The notes beneath the pieces are model-generated. The model searched no databases, was not told the origin of the DNA, and saw only the letters and a program-made list of their open reading frames with translations. From Pseudomonas hamedanensis (lineage in GTDB: Bacteria > Pseudomonadota > Gammaproteobacteria > Pseudomonadales > Pseudomonadaceae): a stretch of 64,000 bases of DNA. Below are positions 55,001-62,378 of this stretch, piece after piece. How positions within the stretch are numbered: position 1 is the stretch's first letter; each line of letters begins with the position of its first letter. The position numbers and the translations under genes are program-made. The DNA lies in NCBI RefSeq assembly GCF_014268595.2, contig NZ_CP077091.1:828501-892500 (forward strand), written 5' to 3'.

Positions 55001-55194
55001 GCCGCCACGGTTTCACCGATGACTTTCGGGTTGGCGCCCGGGAAGTTGGCGCGGACCACCACGGTCGGCGGCACGACTTCGGGGTATTCGCTGATCGGCA
55101 GCTGGAACAGCGAGATCGCACCGGCAATCAGGATCAGCAGCGACAGCACCGCTGCGAAGATCGGCCGGAATATGAAGAACTGGGAAAAATTCAT
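52015..55194 (-). CDS. mexF: RND multidrug efflux transporter MexF
   Basis: A 1059-residue HAE1 RND pump, closely similar to P. aeruginosa MexF as I remember it. It begins with MNFSQFFIFRPIFAAVLSL, has twelve membrane helices and two large periplasmic loops, and the proton-relay Asp pair in IGIVVDDAIVVVENVER. MexEF-OprN exports chloramphenicol, fluoroquinolones, trimethoprim and quinolone-signal precursors. It lies 15 nt after mexE and is translationally coupled to oprN. Confidence 0.96.
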   Translation of the reverse strand: MNFSQFFIFRPIFAAVLSLLILIAGAISLFQLPISEYPEVVPPTVVVRANFPGANPKVIGETVAAPLEQAITGVENMLYMSSQSTADGKITLTITFALGTDLDNAQVQVQNRVTRTEPKLPEEVTRIGITVDKASPDLTMVVHLTSPDKRYDMLYLSNYAILNIKDELARLGGVGDVQLFGMGDYSLRVWLDPNKTASRNLTATDVVTAIREQNRQVAAGQLGAPPAPTAQSFQLSINTQGRLVTEEEFENIVIRAGDDGEITRLKDIARVELGSSQYALRSLLNNQPAVAIPIFQRPGSNAIDISNEVRAKMDELKKGFPQGMDYSIVYDPTIFVRGSIEAVVHTLFEALILVVLVVILFLQTWRASIIPLVAVPVSLIGTFAVMHLFGFSLNALSLFGLVLAIGIVVDDAIVVVENVERNIELGLTPVEATKRAMREVTGPIIATALVLCAVFIPAAFISGLTGQFYKQFALTIAISTVISAFNSLTLSPALAAVLLKAHDAPKDRFSRVLDKLFGGWLFRPFNRFFDRASHGYVGTVRRVIRGSGIALFLYAGLMVLTFFGFSSTPTGFVPGQDKQYLVAFAQLPDAASLDRTEDVIKRMSDLALKQPGVESAVAFPGLSINGFTNSPNAGIVFVTLKPFDERKDPSMSAGAIAGALNGQYANIQEAYMAIFPPPPVQGLGTIGGFRLQIEDRGNLGYDELYKETMNIINKSHSVPELAGLFTSYTVNVPQVDAAIDREKAKTHGVAVSDIFDTLQIYLGSLYANDFNRFGRTYQVNVQAEQQFRLESDQIGQLKVRNNKGEMIPLATFIKVSDTSGPDRVMHYNGFITAEINGAAAPGYSSGQAEKAIEKLLKDELPNGMTYEWTDLTYQQILSGNTALFVFPLCVLLAFLVLAAQYESWSLPLAVILIVPMTLLSAITGVIISGGDNNIFTQIGLIVLVGLACKNAILIVEFAKDKQEEGLDPLAAVLEACRLRLRPILMTSFAFIMGVVPLVFSSGAGAEMRHAMGVAVFSGMLGVTFFGLLLTPVFYVLIRNFVERSEARKTAKALKLEAQQ

Positions 55195-55209
55195 CGGAGT
55201 TGTCGTCCC

Positions 55210-56463
55210 TTAACCGCGTGGGGTCGTAGCAGCCAGCTTCGCAGCCGGACCCGAGGCGCCTTTGGCAGGGGCGACTTTAGGCAGGTTGCTGGCTTCCAGC
55301 GCTTGACGTTGTTGAGCGAGTGCCGCGAGGGTTTGTTCGCTGGCCATCGGGATCACTTCAGGCGTCACTGGCGAGCCAGGACGTACCCGTTGCAGACCCT
55401 TGACGATAATGGTGTCGTCCTTGTTCAGACCGTTGCGCACGATCCGCAGGCCCTCGATTTTCGGCCCCAGCTCGACGGCGCGATAAACGGTTTTGTTGTC
55501 CGCATCCATGACCAGAACGAATTTCTTGCCCAGGTCCGTGCCGACGGCTTCGTCGTTGATCAGCATCGCGTTATAGGTGCCGCTGCCGACCAGTTTCAGA
55601 CGTGCATACAGACCAGGGGTGTAGGTGCCATCGCTATTGTCGAACACCGCGCGGCCACGGATGGTGCCGGTTTTCGGATTGACCTGGTTGTCGACGAAGT
55701 TCATCTGGCCCAGGTGCGGGTTGCCGTCTTCGTTGGACAGGCCCATGTACACCGGAGTCGTCGCGCCGCGCTGGCCGTTACGGGCGAGCTGGGTGTACTT
55801 GAGGAACACACGCTCGTCGGCGTCGAAGTAGGCGTAGACCTTGTCGGTCGACACCACGCTGGTCAGCGCGGTGGTATCGGCGGTCACCAGGTTGCCGGCG
55901 GTGATTTCGGCACGGCTGACGCGACCACTGATCGGCGCAGTGACACGGGTAAAACTCAGGTTCAGCTTGGCCAGATCGAGTTGCGCCTGCAGGGCACCGA
56001 CAGCGGCGCGGGCTTCCTGGGCGGCGGTGGTGCGCGAGTCGGCGAGTTCGGCGGAAATCGCGTTGCTGGCGCGCAGACGTTCACCGCGGCTCGCTTCGTT
56101 TTCATTGCGGCTGGCGGTGGCACGGGCCTGGGCGACCAGCGCTTCGAGGCGGCGCACCTCAGCCTGGAACGGACGCGGGTCAATCTGGAAGAGCAGGTCG
56201 CCTTTCTTGACCAGCGCGCCTTCAGTGAACGCGACTTGATCAATCTGGCCCGACACCCGTGGACGAATCTCGACGGTTTCCGGCGCTTCGAGGCGCCCGG
56301 TGAATTCGTCCCACTCGTTGACCGGTTGTTCCAGCACCTTGGCCACGCTGACTTTTGCCGCAGGCATCGTGGCGGCAGTCTCCGGAGTCTTGCCGCAGGC
56401 GCTCATCACCAGTACGGCCAACATGGCCAACGGGAAGCGCAAATGTTTGAGTGACTGTTCCAT
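55210..56463 (-). CDS. mexE: RND periplasmic adaptor MexE
   Basis: A 417-residue adaptor lipoprotein: lipobox MSAC (Cys23), the hairpin LEAPETVEIRPRVSGQIDQ, a long coiled coil (about 100-170) with RRLEALVAQARATASRNENEA, then beta-barrel parts including SNEDGNPHLGQMNFVDNQVNP. Nearly the full sequence follows MexE of P. aeruginosa. I chose the ATG at 56463 to match that family start; a longer in-frame extension is not family-like. In P. aeruginosa mexT and mexS precede this operon; here they are replaced by small zinc-ribbon genes. Confidence 0.95.
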   Translation of the reverse strand: MEQSLKHLRFPLAMLAVLVMSACGKTPETAATMPAAKVSVAKVLEQPVNEWDEFTGRLEAPETVEIRPRVSGQIDQVAFTEGALVKKGDLLFQIDPRPFQAEVRRLEALVAQARATASRNENEASRGERLRASNAISAELADSRTTAAQEARAAVGALQAQLDLAKLNLSFTRVTAPISGRVSRAEITAGNLVTADTTALTSVVSTDKVYAYFDADERVFLKYTQLARNGQRGATTPVYMGLSNEDGNPHLGQMNFVDNQVNPKTGTIRGRAVFDNSDGTYTPGLYARLKLVGSGTYNAMLINDEAVGTDLGKKFVLVMDADNKTVYRAVELGPKIEGLRIVRNGLNKDDTIIVKGLQRVRPGSPVTPEVIPMASEQTLAALAQQRQALEASNLPKVAPAKGASGPAAKLAATTPRG

Positions 56464-56548
56464 GGAATGCATCCGCCAAAGTATTGAAGATGGGCGGATG
56501 ATGCTCGGCGGGGTGTGATGGCACGAATCGAATGAAGCAAAGGTAACT

Positions 56549-56563
56549 ATCATTCGGAATGAT
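56549..56563. promoter_or_regulatory. Palindrome upstream of mexE, operator candidate
   Basis: ATCATTC-G-GAATGAT is a perfect 7-1-7 inverted repeat about 86 bp before the mexE ATG. It could be bound by a LysR- or TetR-type regulator. It does not clearly match the published MexT box pattern. Confidence 0.4.
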
Positions 56564-56691
56564 ATAAGCACCAGATCAGCCCTCTAGCATGGGCCTTTCG
56601 TTAGGGCACTATCAATTGTATCGGTGACAAAAGTGTGTTGCGAGAACCGCAACGATTCCGATCAGCCGTGGATGCGCCTGCCAGAAATAAA

Positions 56692-56714
56692 GAAACGGCC
56701 ATGAAGGCCGTTTC
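56692..56714 (-). terminator. Terminator hairpin after the DUF805 gene
   Basis: Perfect 9-bp stem GAAACGGCC/GGCCGTTTC with a 5-nt loop; on the minus strand it is followed by a moderately T-rich stretch (TTTATTTC). It lies 24 nt beyond the DUF805 stop and before mexE. Confidence 0.7.
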
Positions 56715-56737
56715 GATCAGCGGGTCGCCGCTGTGTG

Positions 56738-57190
56738 TCAGTTTATGCCTTTGCGGTTGGCACCGAAGCGATTCGGCCCCGGCTGGCTGTCTTGGGCCAG
56801 GAATACGATATTGACGATCGGCAGCAGCAACCACCAGCCGCTGCGATCGGTGTCGTGCATACGGCGCACACCGACGGCAATGCTCGGCACCAGCAGCGCC
56901 AGATTATAAATGCCTTGCAGGACTCCACCGGTGTTCAAAAAGCCATCCATGAAACCCATGACGAACGCGATACCCATGTTGATCAGGAAGAACAGCCAGT
57001 ATTCACGACGCGTAGCGCGACCGTTGAACACGGCGTAATTCTTCAGCGCCTCAAGGTAGGGGTTGCCTGTGGTGATGGCAGGGCCGCTTGGGTAGGTTTG
57101 CTGAGCTGCCTGAGGCGCGCCGCACTGAGGGCAGGCCAAGGCCAGCGTACTTATTTCCTTGGCACAACCGCGGCAGAAAACCATGCTCAT
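56738..57190 (-). CDS. Zinc-ribbon DUF805 membrane protein
   Basis: A 150-residue protein with an N-terminal zinc ribbon (C6-x2-C9 and C20-x2-C23 in FCRGCAKEISTLALACPQCGAP) followed by a DUF805 domain. That domain carries LKNYAVFNGRATRREYWLFFLIN, membrane helices, and VGVRRMHDTDRSGWWLLLPIVNIVFL. DUF805 proteins are inner-membrane proteins of unknown function. The ATG at 57190 places the ribbon at the N-terminus; an ATG at 57184 is possible. Its ribbon is nearly identical in spacing to that of the next gene upstream. Confidence 0.83.
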   Translation of the reverse strand: MSMVFCRGCAKEISTLALACPQCGAPQAAQQTYPSGPAITTGNPYLEALKNYAVFNGRATRREYWLFFLINMGIAFVMGFMDGFLNTGGVLQGIYNLALLVPSIAVGVRRMHDTDRSGWWLLLPIVNIVFLAQDSQPGPNRFGANRKGIN

Positions 57191-57207
57191 GTTTTTTTCC
57201 CTAAAAA

Positions 57208-57555
57208 TTATTGAATCGATAGACAGCAAAGAATCAACGCGGTGAAGCCTGACAATATGATGCCGGCGATCGCGAGGTTTCTTCCCGAGTGTTTTTCGTT
57301 GATGCAGACGATGCCGCAAGTGAGACCTGCGACGCTGAACAGTCCGACGCCGAGGATCGTTTCGATGTCCCATTCGGAATCATCAAAAAGGGTGAGAGCG
57401 CCGATAATTCCGCAGATCAGCGAAACGATGGCGAGCCAGGGAACCCCGGCTTGCGTGGGTGGCACGAAGGCCTGTTGGCTTGCCCCGCATTGGGGGCAGG
57501 TGAGCGCCGTTTCATGAAGCTCCTTGGCGCAAGCACGACAATAGACCATTGCCAT
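57208..57555 (-). CDS. Zinc-ribbon small membrane protein, DUF4190-like
   Basis: A 115-residue protein with an N-terminal ribbon (C6, C9, C20, C23 in YCRACAKELHETALTCPQCGAS), a short Pro/Thr linker and two or three membrane helices (AIVSLICGIIGALTLF, LGVGLFSVAGLTCGIVCI, LAIAGIILSGFTALILCCL). The helical part looks like DUF4190. It is 17 nt upstream of the DUF805 gene on the same strand, and their ribbons are clearly paralogous, so the two probably arose by duplication of the ribbon and form an operon. Confidence 0.78.
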   Translation of the reverse strand: MAMVYCRACAKELHETALTCPQCGASQQAFVPPTQAGVPWLAIVSLICGIIGALTLFDDSEWDIETILGVGLFSVAGLTCGIVCINEKHSGRNLAIAGIILSGFTALILCCLSIQ

Positions 57556-57662
57556 CGTTTTCCTTAACTGAGTGCTAATGCCCGACCCTCCATCGGCGGG
57601 GCGGCGGTAATTTAATCTTTATTACAGGATTTGTCACGGCTCTTTGCCATCATTGGGCGGAG

Positions 57663-57711
57663 CCCGTCGCCGCTCTCAGTCAGGCGGCGACGGGGCGGGG
57701 ACGGGGCGGGG
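57663..57711. promoter_or_regulatory. Long hairpin overlapping a G-quadruplex motif
   Basis: CCCGTCGCCGC (57663-57673) pairs perfectly with GCGGCGACGGG (57684-57694), an 11-bp GC stem. The right arm runs into four G4 tracts, GGGGCGGGGACGGGGCGGGG (57692-57711), with loops of 1-2 nt: a strong canonical quadruplex on the plus strand. The two folds share bases 57692-57694. It lies between the end of the aldo-keto reductase gene and the zinc-ribbon operon. Confidence 0.6.
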
Positions 57712-57746
57712 ACGCCGTCATCGTGAGCGCAGCGGCAAATCTGCGC

Positions 57747-58760
57747 TCAGCACGCAGCTGCCTCGGGCACGTTGGTGCCCATGCCCTCGGGCAGCAATGG
57801 CGCGATCTCGGCCAGTTCATCAGTGCTCAGGCGAAATTCAGCCGCGCCGAGCAGCCCGTCGACTTGCGCCGGCCGGCGTGCGCCGACGATAGCACCGGTC
57901 ACAGCGGGTTGCCGCAGCACCCAGGCGATTGCCACCGCCGCCGGTGTCAGCCCGTGGCGCTCTCCGATACGGCGGAAGGCTTCGACCAAGGCCAGATTCG
58001 CGGTCAGGCGTGGTTCCTGAAAGTCTGGGCTGCGGGTTTTGCGCCAGTCGTCGTTCGGCAAGCCGGCGATGCGTTGACGCGTCATGGCGCCGCTCAGCAG
58101 GCCCGATTGCAGGGTGGAATAGGCGATGACGCCGATATTCGCCTGCTCACAGAACGGCAAGATGCCGGCCTCGACCTCGCGCATTAACGCCGAGTACGGC
58201 GGCTGGAGCGAGGCGATCGCCGTCACCGCCTGAGCGCGTTTGAGTTGGGCCACGTCAAAGTTCGATACGCCGATGGCGCGAATTTTCCCCAGTCTGCGCG
58301 CCTTGTCCAGTACCGAGAGTGCAGCTTCGATGCCTTCGTCCGGGCCACCCGGCGGAAAGGTCGGCCAGTGGATCTGGTACAGGTCGATGGTCTCGACCTG
58401 GAGGCGGCGCAGACTGTCGTCAATTTCTTGCGCCAGCGATGCCGGTGCCAGCGAGTGCGAAATCTGCCGACTCGCGCGATCCCAGACCAGACTGCCCTTT
58501 GTAAACACCAGCGGACGGCGCGAGGCAGGCATGCGTCGCAGCAACTGCCCGACAACTTCCTCGGCGTGGCCCAGGCCATAGACGGCGGCGGTGTCTATCC
58601 AGTTCACCCCACGCTCCACCGCGTATTCCAGCGCGGCAAGGCTCTCAGCGTCGTCTTGCGCGCCCCAGCCAAATTCCCAGCCGGGCCCGGCGATGGCCCA
58701 AGTACCCAGCCCTATCGGTGAAATCATGAGGTCGGTGCTGCCGAGTCGTTGCTGCTGCAT
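57747..58760 (-). CDS. Aldo-keto reductase
   Basis: A 337-residue NAD(P)H-dependent aldo-keto reductase of the YajO/general-stress (AKR11/13-like) type. The tetrad is D56 in GVNWIDTAAVYG, Y61, K88 in VFTKGSL and H131 in DLYQIHWP; the nucleotide-binding end includes GAIVGARRPAQVDG. It reduces carbonyls such as sugar aldehydes; the substrate is unknown. It is divergent from a LysR-type regulator 99 nt away, which probably controls it. Confidence 0.9.
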   Translation of the reverse strand: MQQQRLGSTDLMISPIGLGTWAIAGPGWEFGWGAQDDAESLAALEYAVERGVNWIDTAAVYGLGHAEEVVGQLLRRMPASRRPLVFTKGSLVWDRASRQISHSLAPASLAQEIDDSLRRLQVETIDLYQIHWPTFPPGGPDEGIEAALSVLDKARRLGKIRAIGVSNFDVAQLKRAQAVTAIASLQPPYSALMREVEAGILPFCEQANIGVIAYSTLQSGLLSGAMTRQRIAGLPNDDWRKTRSPDFQEPRLTANLALVEAFRRIGERHGLTPAAVAIAWVLRQPAVTGAIVGARRPAQVDGLLGAAEFRLSTDELAEIAPLLPEGMGTNVPEAAAC

Positions 58761-58859
58761 GTCAAGTTCTTCGATCAGTGAGAAGGCGCCAGTGTCACTT
58801 GGTCGATAGAAGTTGATAAGCTGGGTTTTGCTTGATTGGTTGCTGAGAAATATTCATCA

Positions 58860-59741
58860 ATGACACCTGACCTACACGATCTGGATGCCTTCGCGGCGGT
58901 GGCGCGGCATCGCAGCTTTCGCAAGGCTGCGGCTGAGCGCGGAGTGTCCGCTTCAGCCTTGAGTCATGCCATGCGCAGTCTGGAAGAACGGCTGGGCATG
59001 CGTTTGCTTCACCGCACAACGCGCAGCGTGACGCCGACCGAGGCGGGGCAGCGGCTGTTGGAGCGCCTCGACCCAGCGTTGCGAGAAGTGGCCGACGCGC
59101 TAGCGGACCTGACCGCCTTGCAGGCCGAGCCGAGCGGCACGCTGCGCCTGAATGTGCCGCGCCCGGCAGCACGGTTGGTGCTGGCACCGATGCTGGCGGG
59201 ATTCGTGGCGAAGTACCCGCGCGTGCGAGTAGACGTCGTGACCGACGACGGTCTGGCCGACATCGTGGGGGATGGTTTCGATGCGGGCATCCGTTTCGGC
59301 GAGAGTCTGGCCGGGGACATGGTGGCGGTGCCGGTCGGGCCGCCGCAGCGTTTCGCCTGTGTGGCCGCGCCGGCCTATCTTGCCTTGCGCGGCACGCCAC
59401 AGACGCCGCGCGAGTTACTCGGTCACGCCTGCATTGGTCGCCGTTTCCCAAGCGGCAAGCGCTATGCCTGGGAGTTTCAGGCCAATGGCGAGCCGCTGAC
59501 TATTGAAGTCAGCGGCCCCCTGACGTTCGACGACGACGTGCCGATGATCCAGGCCGCGTGCGACGGCGCGGGCGTGGCCTACGTCTATGAGGCGATGGTG
59601 CGCGACGACTTGGCCGCAGGTCGGCTGAAGGCGATATTGGCGGGCTACGCTGCGCCGCCGGGCCGGTTCTTTCTCTACTACTCCGGACGGCGGCACCTGC
59701 CCGCCGCGCTGCGGGCGTTGGTAGATTTCATTCGGGTGTGA
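58860..59741 (+). CDS. LysR-family transcriptional regulator
   Basis: A 293-residue LysR regulator: helix-turn-helix FAAVARHRSFRKAAAERGVSASALSHAMRSLEERLGMRLLHRTTRSV near the N-terminus (with the usual LEERLG-RLL signature) and a substrate-binding domain with PAARLVLAPMLAGFVAKYPRV, GFDAGIRFGESL and GVAYVYEAM. The ATG at 58860 gives the normal start; TTG codons upstream are less likely. By position it regulates the divergent aldo-keto reductase and itself; the effector is unknown. Confidence 0.9.
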   Translation: MTPDLHDLDAFAAVARHRSFRKAAAERGVSASALSHAMRSLEERLGMRLLHRTTRSVTPTEAGQRLLERLDPALREVADALADLTALQAEPSGTLRLNVPRPAARLVLAPMLAGFVAKYPRVRVDVVTDDGLADIVGDGFDAGIRFGESLAGDMVAVPVGPPQRFACVAAPAYLALRGTPQTPRELLGHACIGRRFPSGKRYAWEFQANGEPLTIEVSGPLTFDDDVPMIQAACDGAGVAYVYEAMVRDDLAAGRLKAILAGYAAPPGRFFLYYSGRRHLPAALRALVDFIRV

Positions 59742-59903
59742 CGGGGCGTGCGTTGTTGTCAGGCTTGTTAACTTCGATGCCTCACGCCTTTAGAGACCCC
59801 ACTTTTGCCCCCATTCGTACCGAGTGTGCGTGTGATCGCGAATGGCGATCTTCGACGGACTTCGCTATTCCTGGCCAGTTAAGCCGTTCGGCCAGGTCGC
59901 TGA

Positions 59904-60260
59904 TCAGTCGTTAGGCAAGTGCAACTGCACTTCCATGGCGTCATGAAGGAGTCTGACGACCTCGATCACGTCGCCGTTTGTCACACGACAGAACACGATA
60001 TGGCGTGGGCTTTTGACCGTTCCATGGGTTTGTTTGGCCTGCTGGCGTGAATAGATGAGGTGATAGCTGCGAAGGCCCGGTGCAAGTTCATCGCGGTCGT
60101 GGCTGCCAATGCGATAAGGCGTGTCAGCAAGCGCTTGCAACGCCGCGAGGATCAGCGCCTGGTAGCGCTGGCGTGCTTGATCGCCGAACTGCGTCTGAGA
60201 GAGCCTAAGGATATCGACAATGTCGACGCGCGCCGAGTTGGAAATCCGATACTGCGGCAT
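59904..60260 (-). CDS. parE: ParE/RelE-type toxin
   Basis: A 118-residue RelE/ParE superfamily protein. N-terminal YRISNSARVDIVDILRLSQTQFG is the helix hairpin; LRSYHLIYSRQQAK and HIVFCRVTNGDVIEVVRLLHDAMEV are the core strands. ParE-type members poison gyrase; the call as ParE rather than RelE rests on the ParD-like partner encoded 2 nt upstream. Confidence 0.87.
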   Translation of the reverse strand: MPQYRISNSARVDIVDILRLSQTQFGDQARQRYQALILAALQALADTPYRIGSHDRDELAPGLRSYHLIYSRQQAKQTHGTVKSPRHIVFCRVTNGDVIEVVRLLHDAMEVQLHLPND

Positions 60261-60262
60261 AC

Positions 60263-60553
60263 TCAGTGCTTCTCTCTCGTGGAGAGGGTTGCCTCCCGGC
60301 TCAAGCCCTCGAGGTAGTTCTCCAGATCACCCTCGGTCACCTGAGTAAAGCGCCCGTGCTCAAGATCCATGATGCCGATCGAGGTCGCCTGACGCAGTGC
60401 CTCAATTTTGGCGGTGTCTTCGGCGACGCGCTGCTCCAATAAACGTAAACCTTCTCGCATCACTTCGCTGGCATTCTGATAACGGCCGGACTGCACCAAG
60501 TCATGGGTAACCTGTTCCTGGTGAGGGGTGAGCACAACGTTTCGCGTCGCCAT
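60263..60553 (-). CDS. parD: ParD-type antitoxin
   Basis: A 96-residue ribbon-helix-helix protein with the ParD signature NVVLTPHQEQVTHDLVQSGRYQNASEVMREGLRLLEQR. It should bind and neutralise the ParE-like toxin and repress the pair. The start at 60553 matches homologues; a longer frame is unlike the family. Its stop lies 2 nt before the toxin start, so the pair is one transcription unit. Confidence 0.88.
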   Translation of the reverse strand: MATRNVVLTPHQEQVTHDLVQSGRYQNASEVMREGLRLLEQRVAEDTAKIEALRQATSIGIMDLEHGRFTQVTEGDLENYLEGLSREATLSTREKH

Positions 60554-60703
60554 AACTAGCTCCAGGTCTATGCAAACAGGTACTTTTGGTTGTTGGCATT
60601 TTATGCCAATTTCGCTCAGGGAATAGCTTGGGGCCGACATCCGGCGATATCCTCGGTCACTTCAGCCCCGGCCCCGGTGGATAGAGTAACCTTCAATCAT
60701 CGG

Positions 60704-62284
60704 TCACCACGCCTGGCCACGGTGTTTCAGTTCCAGCCTTTGCGTGAAGGCTTGGAGTACACGCAGATAGAGTTCGTTTCCAAGCACTGCGTCCTCAATG
60801 TCGGCGTCCAGGTTAGGGTTGTCGTTCACTTCGATCACCAGTACCCGATCACCTGCCTGCTTGAGGTCGACGCCGTAGAGCCCATCCCCGATGAGGCGGG
60901 CCGTTTGTACGGCAAGCAGTACGACTTCGGGCGGGGCTTGATCCACGGGCACCGCCTCGCACATCCCGTTGATTTCCCCAGAAGCCGCCTTGTGGTTGTA
61001 AATCTGCCAATGCCCTTTGGACATGAAGTATCTACACGCGTAAAGCGCCTCGCCGTTGAGCACACCGACGCGCCAATCGTATTCGGTGTAGCAATATTCC
61101 TGGGCAAGCAGCAGCACGGAGTGCTCGAACAACTCTTGGGCAGCAGTGGCCAGTGCTTGCGCGTCGATGACTTTGATGACGCCTCGTGAGAAACAACCAT
61201 CGGGAATCTTCAGCACCAAAGGGAAACCCAGACGACGGCCGACATTCTCAAGCTCCTGGGGACGATCCTTGTAGAGTATCTCCGTCGCTGGCATGCCCAG
61301 ACCTCGACGCTTCAGCAAGTCGGCCAGGTAAACCTTGTTGGTGCATCGCAGAATTGACGACGGATCGTCAATGACCACGAGTCCTTCGCTTTCAGCCTTC
61401 TTCGCAAACCGATAGGTGTGATCATCCACTCGTGTCGTTTCGCGGATGAACAGCGCGTCGAATTCAGCGAGGCGCGCATAGTCCTTTTTCTCGATCAGCT
61501 CGACATCGATACCCAGTTGTTTGCCGGCGTCGATGAAGCGCTCCAATGCCATCGGATTGGAAGGTGGTAGCGCCTCGGCAGGATCATGCAGGATGGCCAG
61601 GTCGTATCGGGCAACGCGTTTGGATGCGGGCTGTCGCCAAGTCCTGCGGTTGAAGGTATCCAGCGCGTCAGCGAAGACATGCTGTTGTTCGTCCCGAAGC
61701 TTGTGCAGCGCCCCGGCTTTGATACCTGCGATCTGCCACGTCTCACCCCTGCGAAATTCCACCAGCAGGATGGGGCAGGGGAAGGCCTCGAACAGTTGGC
61801 GACCGATCTCTTGCAGCGTTTCAATCGACGCCTTGCCGAAGTATAACGAGAGCGTGAAGGCTTCGGTTTCGCCGTAGGGATGGTTTGCCAGCGCTCCCTC
61901 CAAGGTACGCTCAAGATCATTCAGCCCGACGCCGTAAAGCGCTTTGCGTGCCAACTCGCTGACGGTGCGTACCGAGGGGAAAACCTTCTGCCCGCGGGCC
62001 TCGGCCAGCAATGAGCAGTAGTAACCCTGGCCGAGGTATTTGTAATTGCGGCAGAGGTTGATGACTTGGGTACGGTGAGGAAAATCATCACTGTGTTCAA
62101 GGTAGTCCTGAGCGAGCATCAGGCTCTCGCTGGGTAAGTAATCGGCCCAGTCGTCCTTCCGCTCCACGAGGATCAGCAGTCGACTCCCTGAGTGTTTGAG
62201 ACTGGGAGGTTCCTCGCTGAGGGAGATTGTCGAATGCTCGGTTTTGTCTAATACTTCGTTCACGTTGGCTTGCACCGCTGACAT
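60704..62284 (-). CDS. RimK-like ATP-grasp ligase with RLAN-type N-terminal domain
   Basis: A 526-residue ATP-grasp protein. The N-terminal half (about 35-195) matches the RimK-like ATP-grasp N-terminal (RLAN) domain: RLLILVERKDDWADYLPSE, VINLCRNYKYLGQGYYCSLLAEARG. A middle part (about 220-330) includes RYDLAILHDPAEALPPSN; the ATP-grasp domain (about 300-520) carries PLVLKIPDGCFSRGVIKV, LLLAQEYCYTEYDWRVGVLNG and the metal-binding VIEVNDNPNLDADIED. RimK-type enzymes join amino acids to a carboxylate. It is divergent (94 nt) from a GNAT-peptidase C39 gene; such pairs recur in proteobacteria and are predicted to make an unknown peptide metabolite. Confidence 0.87.
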   Translation of the reverse strand: MSAVQANVNEVLDKTEHSTISLSEEPPSLKHSGSRLLILVERKDDWADYLPSESLMLAQDYLEHSDDFPHRTQVINLCRNYKYLGQGYYCSLLAEARGQKVFPSVRTVSELARKALYGVGLNDLERTLEGALANHPYGETEAFTLSLYFGKASIETLQEIGRQLFEAFPCPILLVEFRRGETWQIAGIKAGALHKLRDEQQHVFADALDTFNRRTWRQPASKRVARYDLAILHDPAEALPPSNPMALERFIDAGKQLGIDVELIEKKDYARLAEFDALFIRETTRVDDHTYRFAKKAESEGLVVIDDPSSILRCTNKVYLADLLKRRGLGMPATEILYKDRPQELENVGRRLGFPLVLKIPDGCFSRGVIKVIDAQALATAAQELFEHSVLLLAQEYCYTEYDWRVGVLNGEALYACRYFMSKGHWQIYNHKAASGEINGMCEAVPVDQAPPEVVLLAVQTARLIGDGLYGVDLKQAGDRVLVIEVNDNPNLDADIEDAVLGNELYLRVLQAFTQRLELKHRGQAW

Positions 62285-62378
62285 GAGTAATGGATCCCTG
62301 TTGAAGAAGACGCCGCTTCAATAAATCACGGGCTTCTCGGCCTGTCCCGGTTCGTTACTCAAAAATTACGGTGTTGCC

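Noticed and set aside
54766..56454. 562-codon open frame opposite mexE and the mexF start
   Set aside because: Crosses the boundary of two genuine genes on the other strand and has no recognisable domain.
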